Positions 1 to 7,197 of a DNA stretch of 11,969 nucleotides are shown piece by piece; position 1 is the first letter of the stretch, and each line of letters starts with the position of its first letter. The stretch is from Candidatus Omnitrophota bacterium (GTDB taxonomy: Bacteria; Omnitrophota; Gorgyraeia; Gygaellales; Profunditerraquicolaceae). Made by a program: the position numbers and the translations under genes. Where the stretch lies: NCBI GenBank assembly GCA_017995695.1, contig JAGOIJ010000041.1:1-11969 (forward strand), in the 5' to 3' direction. The notes beneath the pieces are model-generated. The model made no database searches. It saw only the letters and a program-made list of their open reading frames with translations, and was not told the DNA's origin.

Positions 1-1608
1 TTTATCGGACAAGCTTGCGAGTTTGATTATTCAGGCACGCAGGCTTGCAAGGTGCTTAAACAGGAAGGATTTAAGGTTATTCTGGTAAATTCTAATCCTG
101 CTACTATCATGACTGACCCGCAGGTAGCTGATGTGACCTATGTAGAACCGATAACTCCGGAAATAATTGAAAAGATTATTGCCCAGGAGCGCCCTGATGC
201 TTTACTACCGACGTTGGGTGGACAGACCGCGCTTAATATAGCAGTTAAGCTTGAGGAAATGGGAGTGCTTAAAAAATATAAGGTAAAGACTATTGGCGCA
301 AACATAAGCGCGATCAAGAAAGGCGAAGATAGAATTCTTTTTAAACGGGCTATGCAGAGGATTGGGCTGGACGTTCCCAAAAGCGATAAGGCCTATACGC
401 TTAAAGAAGCGTGCGAGGTTGCGCATAAGATCGGATTTCCTGTTATCATCCGTCCTAGCTTTACTCTTGGCGGCACAGGCGGCAGCGTCGCTTATAATAT
501 AGAAGAGTTTGAGGCCCTAGCCAGGCATGGCCTTGAATCCAGTATGATCAGTGAGGTTTTGATTGAAGAATCGGTGATCGGCTGGAAAGAGTTTGAGCTC
601 GAGGTGATGCGTGACGTGCGGGATAACGTGGTGATTATCTGCTCCATTGAGAATTTTGATCCGATGGGGGTGCATACCGGAGATAGCATTACCGTTGCCC
701 CAGCGCAAACATTGACAGATAAAGAATATCAGTCAATGCGTGATGCGGCCATCGCGTGTATCCGGGAAATCGGCGTAGAGACAGGCGGCTCAAATATTCA
801 GTTCGCTGTTCATCCTGAAACCGGTCGTATGGTGGTTATTGAAATGAACCCGCGCGTATCGCGCAGTTCCGCCCTTGCCTCAAAGGCAACGGGATTCCCT
901 ATTGCCAAGATTGCCGCGAAGCTTGCGGTTGGTTATACGCTCGATGAGATTCCCAATGATATTACGCAAGAAACGCCTGCTTGTTTTGAGCCGGCCATTG
1001 ATTATTGCGTGGTGAAAATCCCGCGTTTTACGTTTGAGAAGTTTGCGAAAGCCGATGCGACCTTAACAGTTTCCATGAAGTCGGTCGGAGAGGCAATGAG
1101 TATCGGCAGAACATTTAAGGAGGCCTTGCAGAAAGGGTTGCGTTCTCTTGAAATAAAAAAGTTTGGCCTTGAGAGCGTACTTTTTAAGGAGGGCCTTGAG
1201 TTTCATGCTGATAACGGGACAATGCAGGTGTTATTGAAGAAGTTGCGTATTCCTAACGCGGAGAGGATATTTTATATTGGCGATGCATTTAGGGTGGGCA
1301 TGGCCTTAGAAAAGATCCAAGAGCTCACTAAGGTAGATTCCTGGTTTTTGTTTAATATCGAAGAAATCATCTCGCTTGAGAAAAAAATTATCTTACGCAA
1401 GAATTCGCTGGATAAAGAATTGCTCACGCAGGCTAAGGAGTATGGTTTTTCAGATCGCCAACTCGCTCGGCTTATTGGTAAGCAGGAAGACGACGTGTAT
1501 CAATTACGTAAGGCGCTTGACATTGAACCCACATTTAAGTTAGTTGATACCTGCGCTGCGGAGTTTAAGGCTCGCACACCGTACTTTTATTCAACGTACG
1601 ACTCATGA
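1..1608 (+). CDS. carB: Carbamoyl-phosphate synthase large subunit, N-terminal half (5' end outside window; split CarB)
   Basis: CarB makes carbamoyl phosphate from bicarbonate, ATP and ammonia (supplied from glutamine by CarA) for pyrimidine and arginine synthesis in the cytoplasm. The frame is open from base 1 and already reads FIGQACEFDYSGTQ, the first conserved block, so only a few residues lie upstream. In the visible 535 residues I see the pre-ATP-grasp block (NSNPATIMTDP, about residues 30-40), the ATP-grasp glycine loop SFTLGGTGGS (about 153-162), the Mg/ATP-binding IEMNPRVSRSS (about 280-290), and the oligomerisation domain ending in VDTCAAEF...YFYSTYDS. In one-piece CarB (about 1070 aa) that last motif is the hinge before the second ATP-grasp half. 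Here a TGA follows at once and a new gene with its own ribosome binding site begins. The C-terminal (carbamate kinase-like) half is therefore not encoded here. Split CarB is known, for example in Methanocaldococcus and Aquifex. The second half should be elsewhere in the genome. Confidence 0.95.
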   Translation, partial: FIGQACEFDYSGTQACKVLKQEGFKVILVNSNPATIMTDPQVADVTYVEPITPEIIEKIIAQERPDALLPTLGGQTALNIAVKLEEMGVLKKYKVKTIGANISAIKKGEDRILFKRAMQRIGLDVPKSDKAYTLKEACEVAHKIGFPVIIRPSFTLGGTGGSVAYNIEEFEALARHGLESSMISEVLIEESVIGWKEFELEVMRDVRDNVVIICSIENFDPMGVHTGDSITVAPAQTLTDKEYQSMRDAAIACIREIGVETGGSNIQFAVHPETGRMVVIEMNPRVSRSSALASKATGFPIAKIAAKLAVGYTLDEIPNDITQETPACFEPAIDYCVVKIPRFTFEKFAKADATLTVSMKSVGEAMSIGRTFKEALQKGLRSLEIKKFGLESVLFKEGLEFHADNGTMQVLLKKLRIPNAERIFYIGDAFRVGMALEKIQELTKVDSWFLFNIEEIISLEKKIILRKNSLDKELLTQAKEYGFSDRQLARLIGKQEDDVYQLRKALDIEPTFKLVDTCAAEFKARTPYFYSTYDS

Positions 1609-1629
1609 CATAACCAGGGAGGTTACCGT

Positions 1630-2697
1630 ATGAAGCGAGTACTAATAATCACGTTGTTGGCAGTCTTGATAAGTGCGAGTGGCGTGTGCGCGCTTGCCCA
1701 GAATCCTAAGGTTGCGCAGGTGAAGAAAGAAGCTAAAGATAGCTCTCTAGAAAACCCTCTCTCGCAGCTCTTGCGGCCTGGCAAAAGGACACCCGCTAAT
1801 GTTCTCTCTTGGGCAAGAGTGAGAAGTTCCGATATCGCGGTAGTTTCTTCTGAATGGTCTAGCCCTTCATGGGTAGAAGAAGTGAATACGACGGGGTGGG
1901 AGGATGGGCCTTATATCTCAAGCGATGGAAAAGAGCTATATTTTGCCTATATTAATGTGAACCTGCTAAAATTGCCCAAGTTGGTTCAGATTGGGCCTGT
2001 CAGAGATACGCACAATATATGTACTCCTCCTTGCGGAACATTTCCGAGAGCAGATTTATTTTATGCGACCAAGGACGCGCAAGGAAAGTGGCAGGAGGCT
2101 AGACCGCATCCGCTCTCGCAGGATTATCCTATCGGAGGTATTGTGTTGGCCAATAGCGACAAAGCTTATTTCATGAAGGAAGAAAAAGACGGATTTCAAA
2201 CCGAGATCTGTTCAGCAGATAAAGTCGCAGGGCAGTGGCAGAAGCCTCAGAAAATTGTTGCGCTGAGTTCTCGTTATAAAGATGATGATCCTTATGTGAC
2301 CCCTCAAGGCGAAGATATGTTTTTCTGGTCGAATCGGCCTGCAGCATTAAAAGGAAATAATATTTACTATGCAAAGAAGACAAATGGCGTATGGGGCGAG
2401 CCGGTAATTTTGCCAGAGCCGATTAACAGCAATGCCAATGACATGCAGCCATTTTTATTCGGGAATACCCTGTATTTTAGTTCTGATAGAGAGGGGAAAC
2501 TTACTATTTATCGGTCTGCGCTTGAAAACAACACGTGGTCGAAGCCGGAAACCGTCATATCCAGCGCACATGGCGTAGGAGAGCCTACCTTGACCGCAGA
2601 TGGAAGATTTCTCTATTTTGTGCAGATCTTTGTTAACAAAAATGGCGATATCAATCCTGATATTATGTATGTAAAGAAGCGCATCTCGGGAGAATAA
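1630..2697 (+). CDS. Secreted PD40/TolB-like beta-propeller repeat protein
   Basis: This is a 355-aa protein with a Sec signal peptide: basic MKR, a hydrophobic stretch to about residue 20, and a likely signal peptidase I site after ALA (residue 23). C20 is preceded by SGV, a poor lipobox, so I do not call it a lipoprotein. The mature part carries repeats of the WD40-like PD40 type, each with a D/E-x-x-P...DG..LYF pattern: about residues 91-106, 219-234, 271-286 and 317-331. The alternating 'W..P..I/L.......D' strands (for example GQWQKPQKIV, GVWGEPVILP, NTWSKPETVI) are typical blades of periplasmic propellers related to TolB. A pair C131/C135 (CTPPC) could form a disulfide. The start is supported by AGGGAGG at 1616-1622, 7 nt before ATG. 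It follows carB by 21 nt and may be co-transcribed, although no functional link is apparent. Specific binding partner unknown. Confidence 0.8.
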   Translation: MKRVLIITLLAVLISASGVCALAQNPKVAQVKKEAKDSSLENPLSQLLRPGKRTPANVLSWARVRSSDIAVVSSEWSSPSWVEEVNTTGWEDGPYISSDGKELYFAYINVNLLKLPKLVQIGPVRDTHNICTPPCGTFPRADLFYATKDAQGKWQEARPHPLSQDYPIGGIVLANSDKAYFMKEEKDGFQTEICSADKVAGQWQKPQKIVALSSRYKDDDPYVTPQGEDMFFWSNRPAALKGNNIYYAKKTNGVWGEPVILPEPINSNANDMQPFLFGNTLYFSSDREGKLTIYRSALENNTWSKPETVISSAHGVGEPTLTADGRFLYFVQIFVNKNGDINPDIMYVKKRISGE

Positions 2698-2709
2698 AAA
2701 GTTTTTTGC

Positions 2710-2738
2710 TTGACCCTGGTTTTTTAGTGGTATACAAT
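2710..2738 (+). promoter_or_regulatory. Sigma70-type promoter for the UPF0371-RNase-bL27-M48 operon
   Basis: TTGACC (2710-2715) and TACAAT (2733-2738) are separated by exactly 17 nt. Each box has five of six consensus bases. The expected transcription start is near 2744-2746, upstream of the hairpin leader and about 80 nt before the ATG of the first operon gene. It sits in the 129-nt gap after the propeller gene, which has no obvious GC-rich terminator of its own. Confidence 0.7.
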
Positions 2739-2744
2739 ACTATC

Positions 2745-2849
2745 ATGCAGGAGGAAAGCGCGTCCTTTCTTTGTGCAATCAACAAAAGAGGGGACGCGCT
2801 TTCTTTGAGGCAGTATAAGGAGAGAGATGGCAAAGACAACCGGGTTTGA
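2745..2849 (+). CDS. Possible 34-codon leader ORF, leaderless, spanning the hairpin
   Basis: An ATG at 2745 lies 7 nt after the -10 box, so it would sit at or next to the 5' end of the transcript. It opens a frame of 34 codons (beginning MQEESASF, containing CAINKRGDALS) that stops at 2847-2849, just inside the start of the UPF0371 gene in another frame. No Shine-Dalgarno sequence precedes it, so translation would have to be leaderless. The frame runs through both arms of the hairpin, so ribosomes on it would open that structure. It has no run of one amino acid typical of classic attenuation peptides. It may be chance. Confidence 0.22.
   Translation: MQEESASFLCAINKRGDALSLRQYKERDGKDNRV
2751..2806 (+). 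promoter_or_regulatory. Long RNA hairpin in the operon leader (possible attenuator)
   Basis: Bases 2751-2772 pair with 2785-2806 in one uninterrupted 22-bp RNA helix: 18 Watson-Crick and 4 G-U pairs, closing a 12-nt loop. The core is a perfect 12-bp inverted repeat (GAAAGCGCGTCC at 2754-2765, GGACGCGCTTTC at 2792-2803). It lies wholly inside the predicted 5' untranslated region, between the promoter and the ribosome binding site AAGGAG at 2817-2822. The descending arm ends in TTTCTTT, so it could act as an imperfect intrinsic terminator or attenuator, an RNase III site or a stability element. No known riboswitch family is recognised. Confidence 0.6.
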
Positions 2850-4356
2850 TAATGAGCGGTATCTTAAGGAACAGACGCAGGCGATCGTTGAGCGTGTTAG
2901 TAAGTTTGGCAACAAGCTTTATCTTGAGTTTGGAGGTAAGCTTTGTTTTGATTACCATGCCGCTCGCGTCTTGCCCGGCTACGATCCTAATGTCAAAATA
3001 CGGCTTTTGCAGAAACTAAAAGACAAGATTGACATAGTGTTGTGTATTTATGCAGGCGATATTGAAAAAGGCAGGGTGCGTGGAGATTTCGGCATTACCT
3101 ACGATGCGGCTACCTTAAAATTAATTGATGATTTACGTAAGTGGGGTTTGGATATTCTGTCTGTTGTCATTACCCGTTTTGCCCATCAGTCAGCAGCAGT
3201 TATTTTTAAGAATAAATTGGAGCGTCGCGGCGTTAAAGTGTACTTGCATTATCCCATTGAGGGATATCCTGCTGATGTTGATTGCGCGGTCAGCGAAAAG
3301 GGTTTTGGCAAGAATGACTATATTGAGACCAAAAATCCCATTGTGGTCATTACGGCCCCTGGCCCTGGCAGCGGGAAACTCGCTACCTGTCTTTCCCAGC
3401 TTTATCAGGAACACCTGCGGGGGGTAAATGCAGGATATGCAAAGTTTGAAACATTTCCTATCTGGAATCTACCGCTTAAACATCCGGTTAACATTGCATA
3501 TGAGGCGGCGACCGCGGATATCCAGGATTTTAATGTTGTTGATCCGTTTCACCTTTCTAAGTACAACAAAACTGCGATCAATTATAACCGCGATGTAGAA
3601 AGCTTTCCTATATTAAAGTTAATCCTGCAGAGAATCTTTGAAAAAAATAGCGGCAGCCTTCCTTTATACAATTCTCCTACTGATATGGGAGTGAACCGGG
3701 CTGGGTTTGGCATTGTTGATGATCTCGTTGTCCAAGAAGCCGCGCGGCAGGAATTGATCCGTCGGTTCTTCCGGTATAATAGTGAATTTGTTATGGGCAT
3801 TGAGAAAAAAGAGACCGTGGATAAGGTGGTGCTTTTGATGGAAGAGGTCGGCGTGAAAGTTACAGACCGCTTAGTTGTCGCGGCAGCGCGCAAGGCAGCC
3901 GAAGATGCAGAGTCAAGCGGCAAAGGTCATGAAGGGATTTATTGCGGAGCAGCTATCGCCTTGGCTGATGGCCGTATCATTATTGGAAAAAATTCAAAAC
4001 TGATGCATGCAGCTTCTAGTCTCGTGTTGAATACTGCTAAGTCTTTGGCAAATATTCCGGATGAAATATTGTTACTGTCCCCGCACATCATTAATCAGAT
4101 CGCAAAATTAAAAGAAGGAATCCTGCAAGCTGATTCCGAAAGTTTGGATTTAGAAGAAACATTGATCGCTCTTTCTATAAGCGCAACAACAAACCACACC
4201 GCGGAGCTAGCCATGAACAAATTGGTTGAATTAAGAGGTTGCGAAGTGCACATGACCCATATTCCGACTCCCGGTGATGAGGTAGGGTTAAAACGTTTAG
4301 GTGTCAATCTCACTACGGATGGTAAATTTTCCTCACGCAATCTGTTTGTTGCGTAA
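2827..4356 (+). CDS. UPF0371 / DUF1846 family protein
   Basis: The 509-aa length and sequence match the UPF0371 (DUF1846) family. The family has structural representatives, but I know of no established biochemical role. Recognisable blocks are the N-terminal TGFDNERYLKEQ (about residues 5-16), the LYLEFGGKLCFDYHAARVLPG segment (31-51), and CIYAGDIEKGRVRGDFGITYD (73-93). Then comes a P-loop-like TAPGPGSGK (176-184), and a YNSPTDMGVNRAGFGIVDD region (about 286-304) that is typical of the family. The glycine-rich GPGSGK suggests binding of a nucleotide or other phosphate, but this is inference. No signal peptide or membrane segment is visible, so it is probably cytoplasmic. The start ATG has AAGGAG at 2817-2822. 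It is the first gene of the operon, with 9 nt to the RNase gene. Family assignment is firm; function is unknown. Confidence 0.88.
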   Translation: MAKTTGFDNERYLKEQTQAIVERVSKFGNKLYLEFGGKLCFDYHAARVLPGYDPNVKIRLLQKLKDKIDIVLCIYAGDIEKGRVRGDFGITYDAATLKLIDDLRKWGLDILSVVITRFAHQSAAVIFKNKLERRGVKVYLHYPIEGYPADVDCAVSEKGFGKNDYIETKNPIVVITAPGPGSGKLATCLSQLYQEHLRGVNAGYAKFETFPIWNLPLKHPVNIAYEAATADIQDFNVVDPFHLSKYNKTAINYNRDVESFPILKLILQRIFEKNSGSLPLYNSPTDMGVNRAGFGIVDDLVVQEAARQELIRRFFRYNSEFVMGIEKKETVDKVVLLMEEVGVKVTDRLVVAAARKAAEDAESSGKGHEGIYCGAAIALADGRIIIGKNSKLMHAASSLVLNTAKSLANIPDEILLLSPHIINQIAKLKEGILQADSESLDLEETLIALSISATTNHTAELAMNKLVELRGCEVHMTHIPTPGDEVGLKRLGVNLTTDGKFSSRNLFVA

Positions 4357-4365
4357 TCGATCATT

Positions 4366-5760
4366 ATGCCGATACATATTAAGTTTTTGGGAGGGGTTAG
4401 AACCGTAACCGGCTCCAACCATCTTATCGTTACTGAAAAATCGCAGATTATGCTTGATGCAGGGCTCTTCCAGGGGCATCGTGATCAGGCCTACGAGATA
4501 AATACCACGTTTAATTATAATCCGCGCAAGATTGACGCCATGGTGTTGTCTCATGCGCATATTGATCATTGCGGCAATATCCCCGGCGTGATTCGGCAGG
4601 GTTTGCGCTGCAAGATCTATACCACTGCTGCGACCAAGGATCTTGCTAAGCTTATGCTTGAAGATTCAGGCAAGATTCAGGAAGAAGATATAAGGTACGT
4701 TAATAAGATTAACAGGATGCTGGGGTTTCCTTTGCGCAGGCCATTGTATACTAAGAAGGATGCAACAGGCGCAACAAGGAGGTTTCGCAGCCTTTCTTAT
4801 GAGCAGCGATTTTGTCTGGCTAAAGATGTTTTTGTGACATTGCATGACGCAGGGCATATCTTGGGTTCCAGTATCATTGTGTTGGACGTTAGAGACGCGC
4901 AGCATACGGTGCGGATTGGCTATGCTGTTGATTTAGGCAGGAAAAATCTTCCCCTTTTAAGCGATCCTGTCATGCCTCAAGGTCTTGATTATTTGATTTT
5001 GGAAAGTACGTATGGAGGAAAGTTGCACGCACCCATTGAGCAGGCAAAGGGAAAATTACGCGAGGCTATTGTACGTACAGTCGAACGTAAAGGAAAGATC
5101 CTTATCCCGTCGTTTACCCTTGAACGCACGCAGGAGATTATTTACTTTTTAGGCGAGCTGTTTCGCGAAAAAGCAATCCCAGAAATCCCGATATATGTTG
5201 ATAGCCCTCTGGCCACGGACATCACCGACGTCTTTAAGTACCATAGCAATTATTTAAATGAGGCAACGCGCCAGGCAATAGGGCGTGGCGATGACCCTTT
5301 TGAATACATCAATCTTTCCTACATCCGCCAGCAAGAAGAATCAAAGCGGCTCAACCACGATAAACGCCCGATGATTATCATTGCCGGATCAGGGATGTGC
5401 GAATCGGGCAGGATCTTGCATCATCTTAAGAATACTATAGAGGATTCGCGTAACACCGTATTGGTGGTAGGGTATATGGCTAAAGATACGTTAGGCAGGC
5501 GCATTGTCGACCGTGAAAAGTTTGTGCGTATCTTTGGTATTGAATATGAGCTGAATGCGCAAGTTGTGGTAATTAATTCTTTTTCCGGCCACGCCGATAG
5601 AGACGGGCTCTTAGAGTTTGTTTCGGGGTGCCTACCGCTTAAGCGCATATTTCTCGTGCATGGCGATGAGGAGCAGTCGCAGGCATTGCACGATACGTTG
5701 ACGCAGATGGGGCTGAATGCTTATTTGCCCTTGCGGGACGAAGAAGTGATATTGGAGTAA
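4366..5760 (+). CDS. Metallo-beta-lactamase/beta-CASP RNA-processing nuclease (YSH1-like)
   Basis: This 464-aa protein has the complete zinc-nuclease layout. Motif HAHIDH is at residues 63-68, the third metal ligand is in DAGHILGS (H164), and the next aspartate is in YAVDLGR (D189). The beta-CASP motifs follow: ESTYG (213-217), GSGMCESGRILHHLKN (341-356) and FSGHAD (406-411), plus a C-terminal VHGDEEQ (431-437). This is the bacterial YSH1/CPSF-73-like group, usually annotated as 'RNA-specific exonuclease of the beta-lactamase fold'. Such proteins act as RNA endo- or 5'-3' exonucleases. It is distinct from RNase J, which is longer and differently arranged. It starts 9 nt after the UPF0371 gene without an obvious strong ribosome binding site, suggesting translational coupling. 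All metal and CASP residues I looked for are present, so it should be active. The in vivo RNA target cannot be told. Confidence 0.92.
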   Translation: MPIHIKFLGGVRTVTGSNHLIVTEKSQIMLDAGLFQGHRDQAYEINTTFNYNPRKIDAMVLSHAHIDHCGNIPGVIRQGLRCKIYTTAATKDLAKLMLEDSGKIQEEDIRYVNKINRMLGFPLRRPLYTKKDATGATRRFRSLSYEQRFCLAKDVFVTLHDAGHILGSSIIVLDVRDAQHTVRIGYAVDLGRKNLPLLSDPVMPQGLDYLILESTYGGKLHAPIEQAKGKLREAIVRTVERKGKILIPSFTLERTQEIIYFLGELFREKAIPEIPIYVDSPLATDITDVFKYHSNYLNEATRQAIGRGDDPFEYINLSYIRQQEESKRLNHDKRPMIIIAGSGMCESGRILHHLKNTIEDSRNTVLVVGYMAKDTLGRRIVDREKFVRIFGIEYELNAQVVVINSFSGHADRDGLLEFVSGCLPLKRIFLVHGDEEQSQALHDTLTQMGLNAYLPLRDEEVILE

Positions 5761-5795
5761 GAACAACAGTTAACCATTAAACAGGGAGGTTCCAG

Positions 5796-6026
5796 ATGAC
5801 AGGCGGTTTTTCAACACCAAAGAAAGATAAGATGTTAAAGGTTTCCGGCGGCAAGGTCGTTAAAACCGGCGAAATCTTATGCCGAGGGGTGAGCACCTAT
5901 AAAGCGGGGATCAACGTGCAGGGCAGAGGAGTGCTGTTTTCTCTTATTCCCGGTACGGTCTACTTTACCCGCAAAAAAACGAGCCGGGGGAAACCGCGAA
6001 CATATATCAATGTTCGAGCAAAGTAA
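5796..6026 (+). CDS. Divergent bL27-like ribosomal protein family member
   Basis: A 76-aa basic protein whose core resembles ribosomal protein bL27. The pattern SGGKVVKTGEILCRG...YKAGINVQGRGVLFSLIPGTVYF (residues 17-57) follows the bL27 consensus GG..V..G.I..RQRG...G.NV..G.D.TLFA...G.V.F, and the C-terminal PRTYINVRAK resembles the usual R.+.+.V end. It differs in the N-terminus: normal bL27 begins with a lysine- and glycine-rich arm ending near NGRDS that reaches the peptidyl-transferase centre. Here the arm is MTGGFSTPKKDKMLK and NGRDS is absent. It is also not beside rplU (bL21), its usual partner. I infer a divergent paralog or a repurposed bL27 domain; it might also be the only bL27 of this genome. 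AGGGAGG at 5783-5789, 6 nt before ATG, supports the start. It overlaps the M48 protease gene by 17 nt. Confidence 0.72.
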   Translation: MTGGFSTPKKDKMLKVSGGKVVKTGEILCRGVSTYKAGINVQGRGVLFSLIPGTVYFTRKKTSRGKPRTYINVRAK

Positions 6027-7137
6027 CCGGGCGAAACAATACGCAACGCGCACCTATATTTTTGTAATTGTTAGCACGCTGTACCAAGGCGCGCTCTCGC
6101 TGATATTTTTATATTCCGGTGGTTCTGCGTGGTTAGCGCGTTATTTGAACAACGTTTTCGGCACGTCTGGTCTCGCCCTTTCAGCATTTATCCTGATCTT
6201 CTTTGCAGGCGCCTATCTGTTGCAGTTTCCTCTAGTCTTTTATCAGTCATTTGTGCAGGAACACACCTTTGCCTTATCCAAGCAAACGCTGGGGGATTGG
6301 ATTCTCGACCAAGTTAAATCCGGGATACTGCTGTATGTATTCTTTGTTATCCTTGCAAGCGTATTCTATTGGATGATCGGGCATTATCATTCTTCGTGGT
6401 GGTTGTTTGTGTCTTTGTTTTGGATAGTATTTAGTTTGCTCCTTGCGCGCCTTGCGCCGATTATACTCATCCCTCTTTTCTTCAAATATAAAGCAGTATC
6501 TGATAGTGCGCTTAAGGCCAGGATCATCAAGTTAGCCGAAAGAATGCGGATTGCGATCTTGGATGTTTTTGAAATAAATTTCAGTAAGAAAACGCTTAAG
6601 GCAAATGCCGCTTTGGTGGGATGGGGCAAAACGCGCAGGATTCTATTAGCCGATACCTTACAAACACACTATACCCATGATGAAATCGAAGTTATCCTTG
6701 CTCACGAATTCGCTCATTACAGGCAAAAGCATCTTCTTAAATTATTGTTGATGCATGCGTTGGTTGTCGTGGGATCATGTTACCTGATGTATGTGACTAA
6801 CAGTAAGGTTCTTGAGTTCTTTCGTATTGGCTCATTATCGGATTTGGCTAGTTTTCCTGTTGTCTTGCTCTATGGCATGGTCATCGGCGTCGTGCTCACC
6901 CCGCTTGAGAATTTGCAAAGCCGGCGATTTGAGATTGAGGCAGATCGCGTGGCGGTGAAAGAAACCGGATTGCAAAATGCATTTGTTTCACTTATGGAAA
7001 AGCTTGCCAGCCAAAATCTTGCTGATAGGAATCCTCACCCTCTCATTAAGTTATTTTTCTTCGATCACCCGCCCATTGATGAGCGTATTGCTCTTGCCCT
7101 AAAGGACGATATAGGTGAACTGGTCAATAGTCGATAG
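6010..7137 (+). CDS. Membrane zinc protease, M48 family (Ste24/CAAX-protease type)
   Basis: A 375-aa integral membrane metalloprotease. Hydrophobic segments lie at about residues 16-36, 56-78, 105-123 and 130-155, then a cytoplasmic catalytic part, with further hydrophobic stretches at about 244-261 and 281-298. The zinc site is HEFAH (232-236, within HEFAHYRQKH), and the third ligand is in FEIEAD (E310). The late motif DHPPIDERI (352-360) is also typical of M48. The N-terminal layout and KKTLKANA...GWGKTRRILLADTL (193-217) match the Ste24-type M48A branch rather than the shorter HtpX. Members cleave membrane or prenylated substrates and do membrane quality control. Since bacteria lack classical CAAX prenylation, substrates here are unknown. 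ATG 6010 lies inside the bL27-like gene, so translation is probably coupled. It is the last gene of the operon and faces the convergent HD-GYP gene 60 nt away. Confidence 0.9.
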   Translation: MFEQSNRAKQYATRTYIFVIVSTLYQGALSLIFLYSGGSAWLARYLNNVFGTSGLALSAFILIFFAGAYLLQFPLVFYQSFVQEHTFALSKQTLGDWILDQVKSGILLYVFFVILASVFYWMIGHYHSSWWLFVSLFWIVFSLLLARLAPIILIPLFFKYKAVSDSALKARIIKLAERMRIAILDVFEINFSKKTLKANAALVGWGKTRRILLADTLQTHYTHDEIEVILAHEFAHYRQKHLLKLLLMHALVVVGSCYLMYVTNSKVLEFFRIGSLSDLASFPVVLLYGMVIGVVLTPLENLQSRRFEIEADRVAVKETGLQNAFVSLMEKLASQNLADRNPHPLIKLFFFDHPPIDERIALALKDDIGELVNSR

Positions 7138-7179
7138 TCTTTAGTAAAGCAAAACCGTATACCATTGACTATAAACCAT

Positions 7180-7195
7180 AAACGCGATCGTTTTT
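7180..7195 (+). terminator. Weak hairpin with T-run between convergent genes
   Basis: AAACG (7180-7184) pairs with CGTTT (7189-7193) over a 4-nt loop, and the T-run continues to 7195. A 5-bp stem is weak for an intrinsic terminator. It is listed because it lies in the only gap (60 nt) between two convergent operons. Confidence 0.22.
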
Positions 7196-7197
7196 AA

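Noticed and set aside
1600..1640. A frameshift or point mutation breaking carB
   Set aside because: The downstream sequence encodes a different protein with its own Shine-Dalgarno sequence and signal peptide. No frame resumes the CarB second half, and the break is exactly at the domain hinge, which fits a true split gene.
1630..1700. Lipoprotein signal in the propeller protein (Cys at residue 20)
   Set aside because: The residues before the cysteine are SGV. Valine at -1 does not fit a lipobox, while a normal ALA cleavage site follows at residue 23.
3582..3923. 113-aa reading frame on the minus strand inside the UPF0371 gene
   Set aside because: It is antisense to a well-conserved gene, with low-complexity serine/arginine composition and no recognisable motif: a shadow frame.
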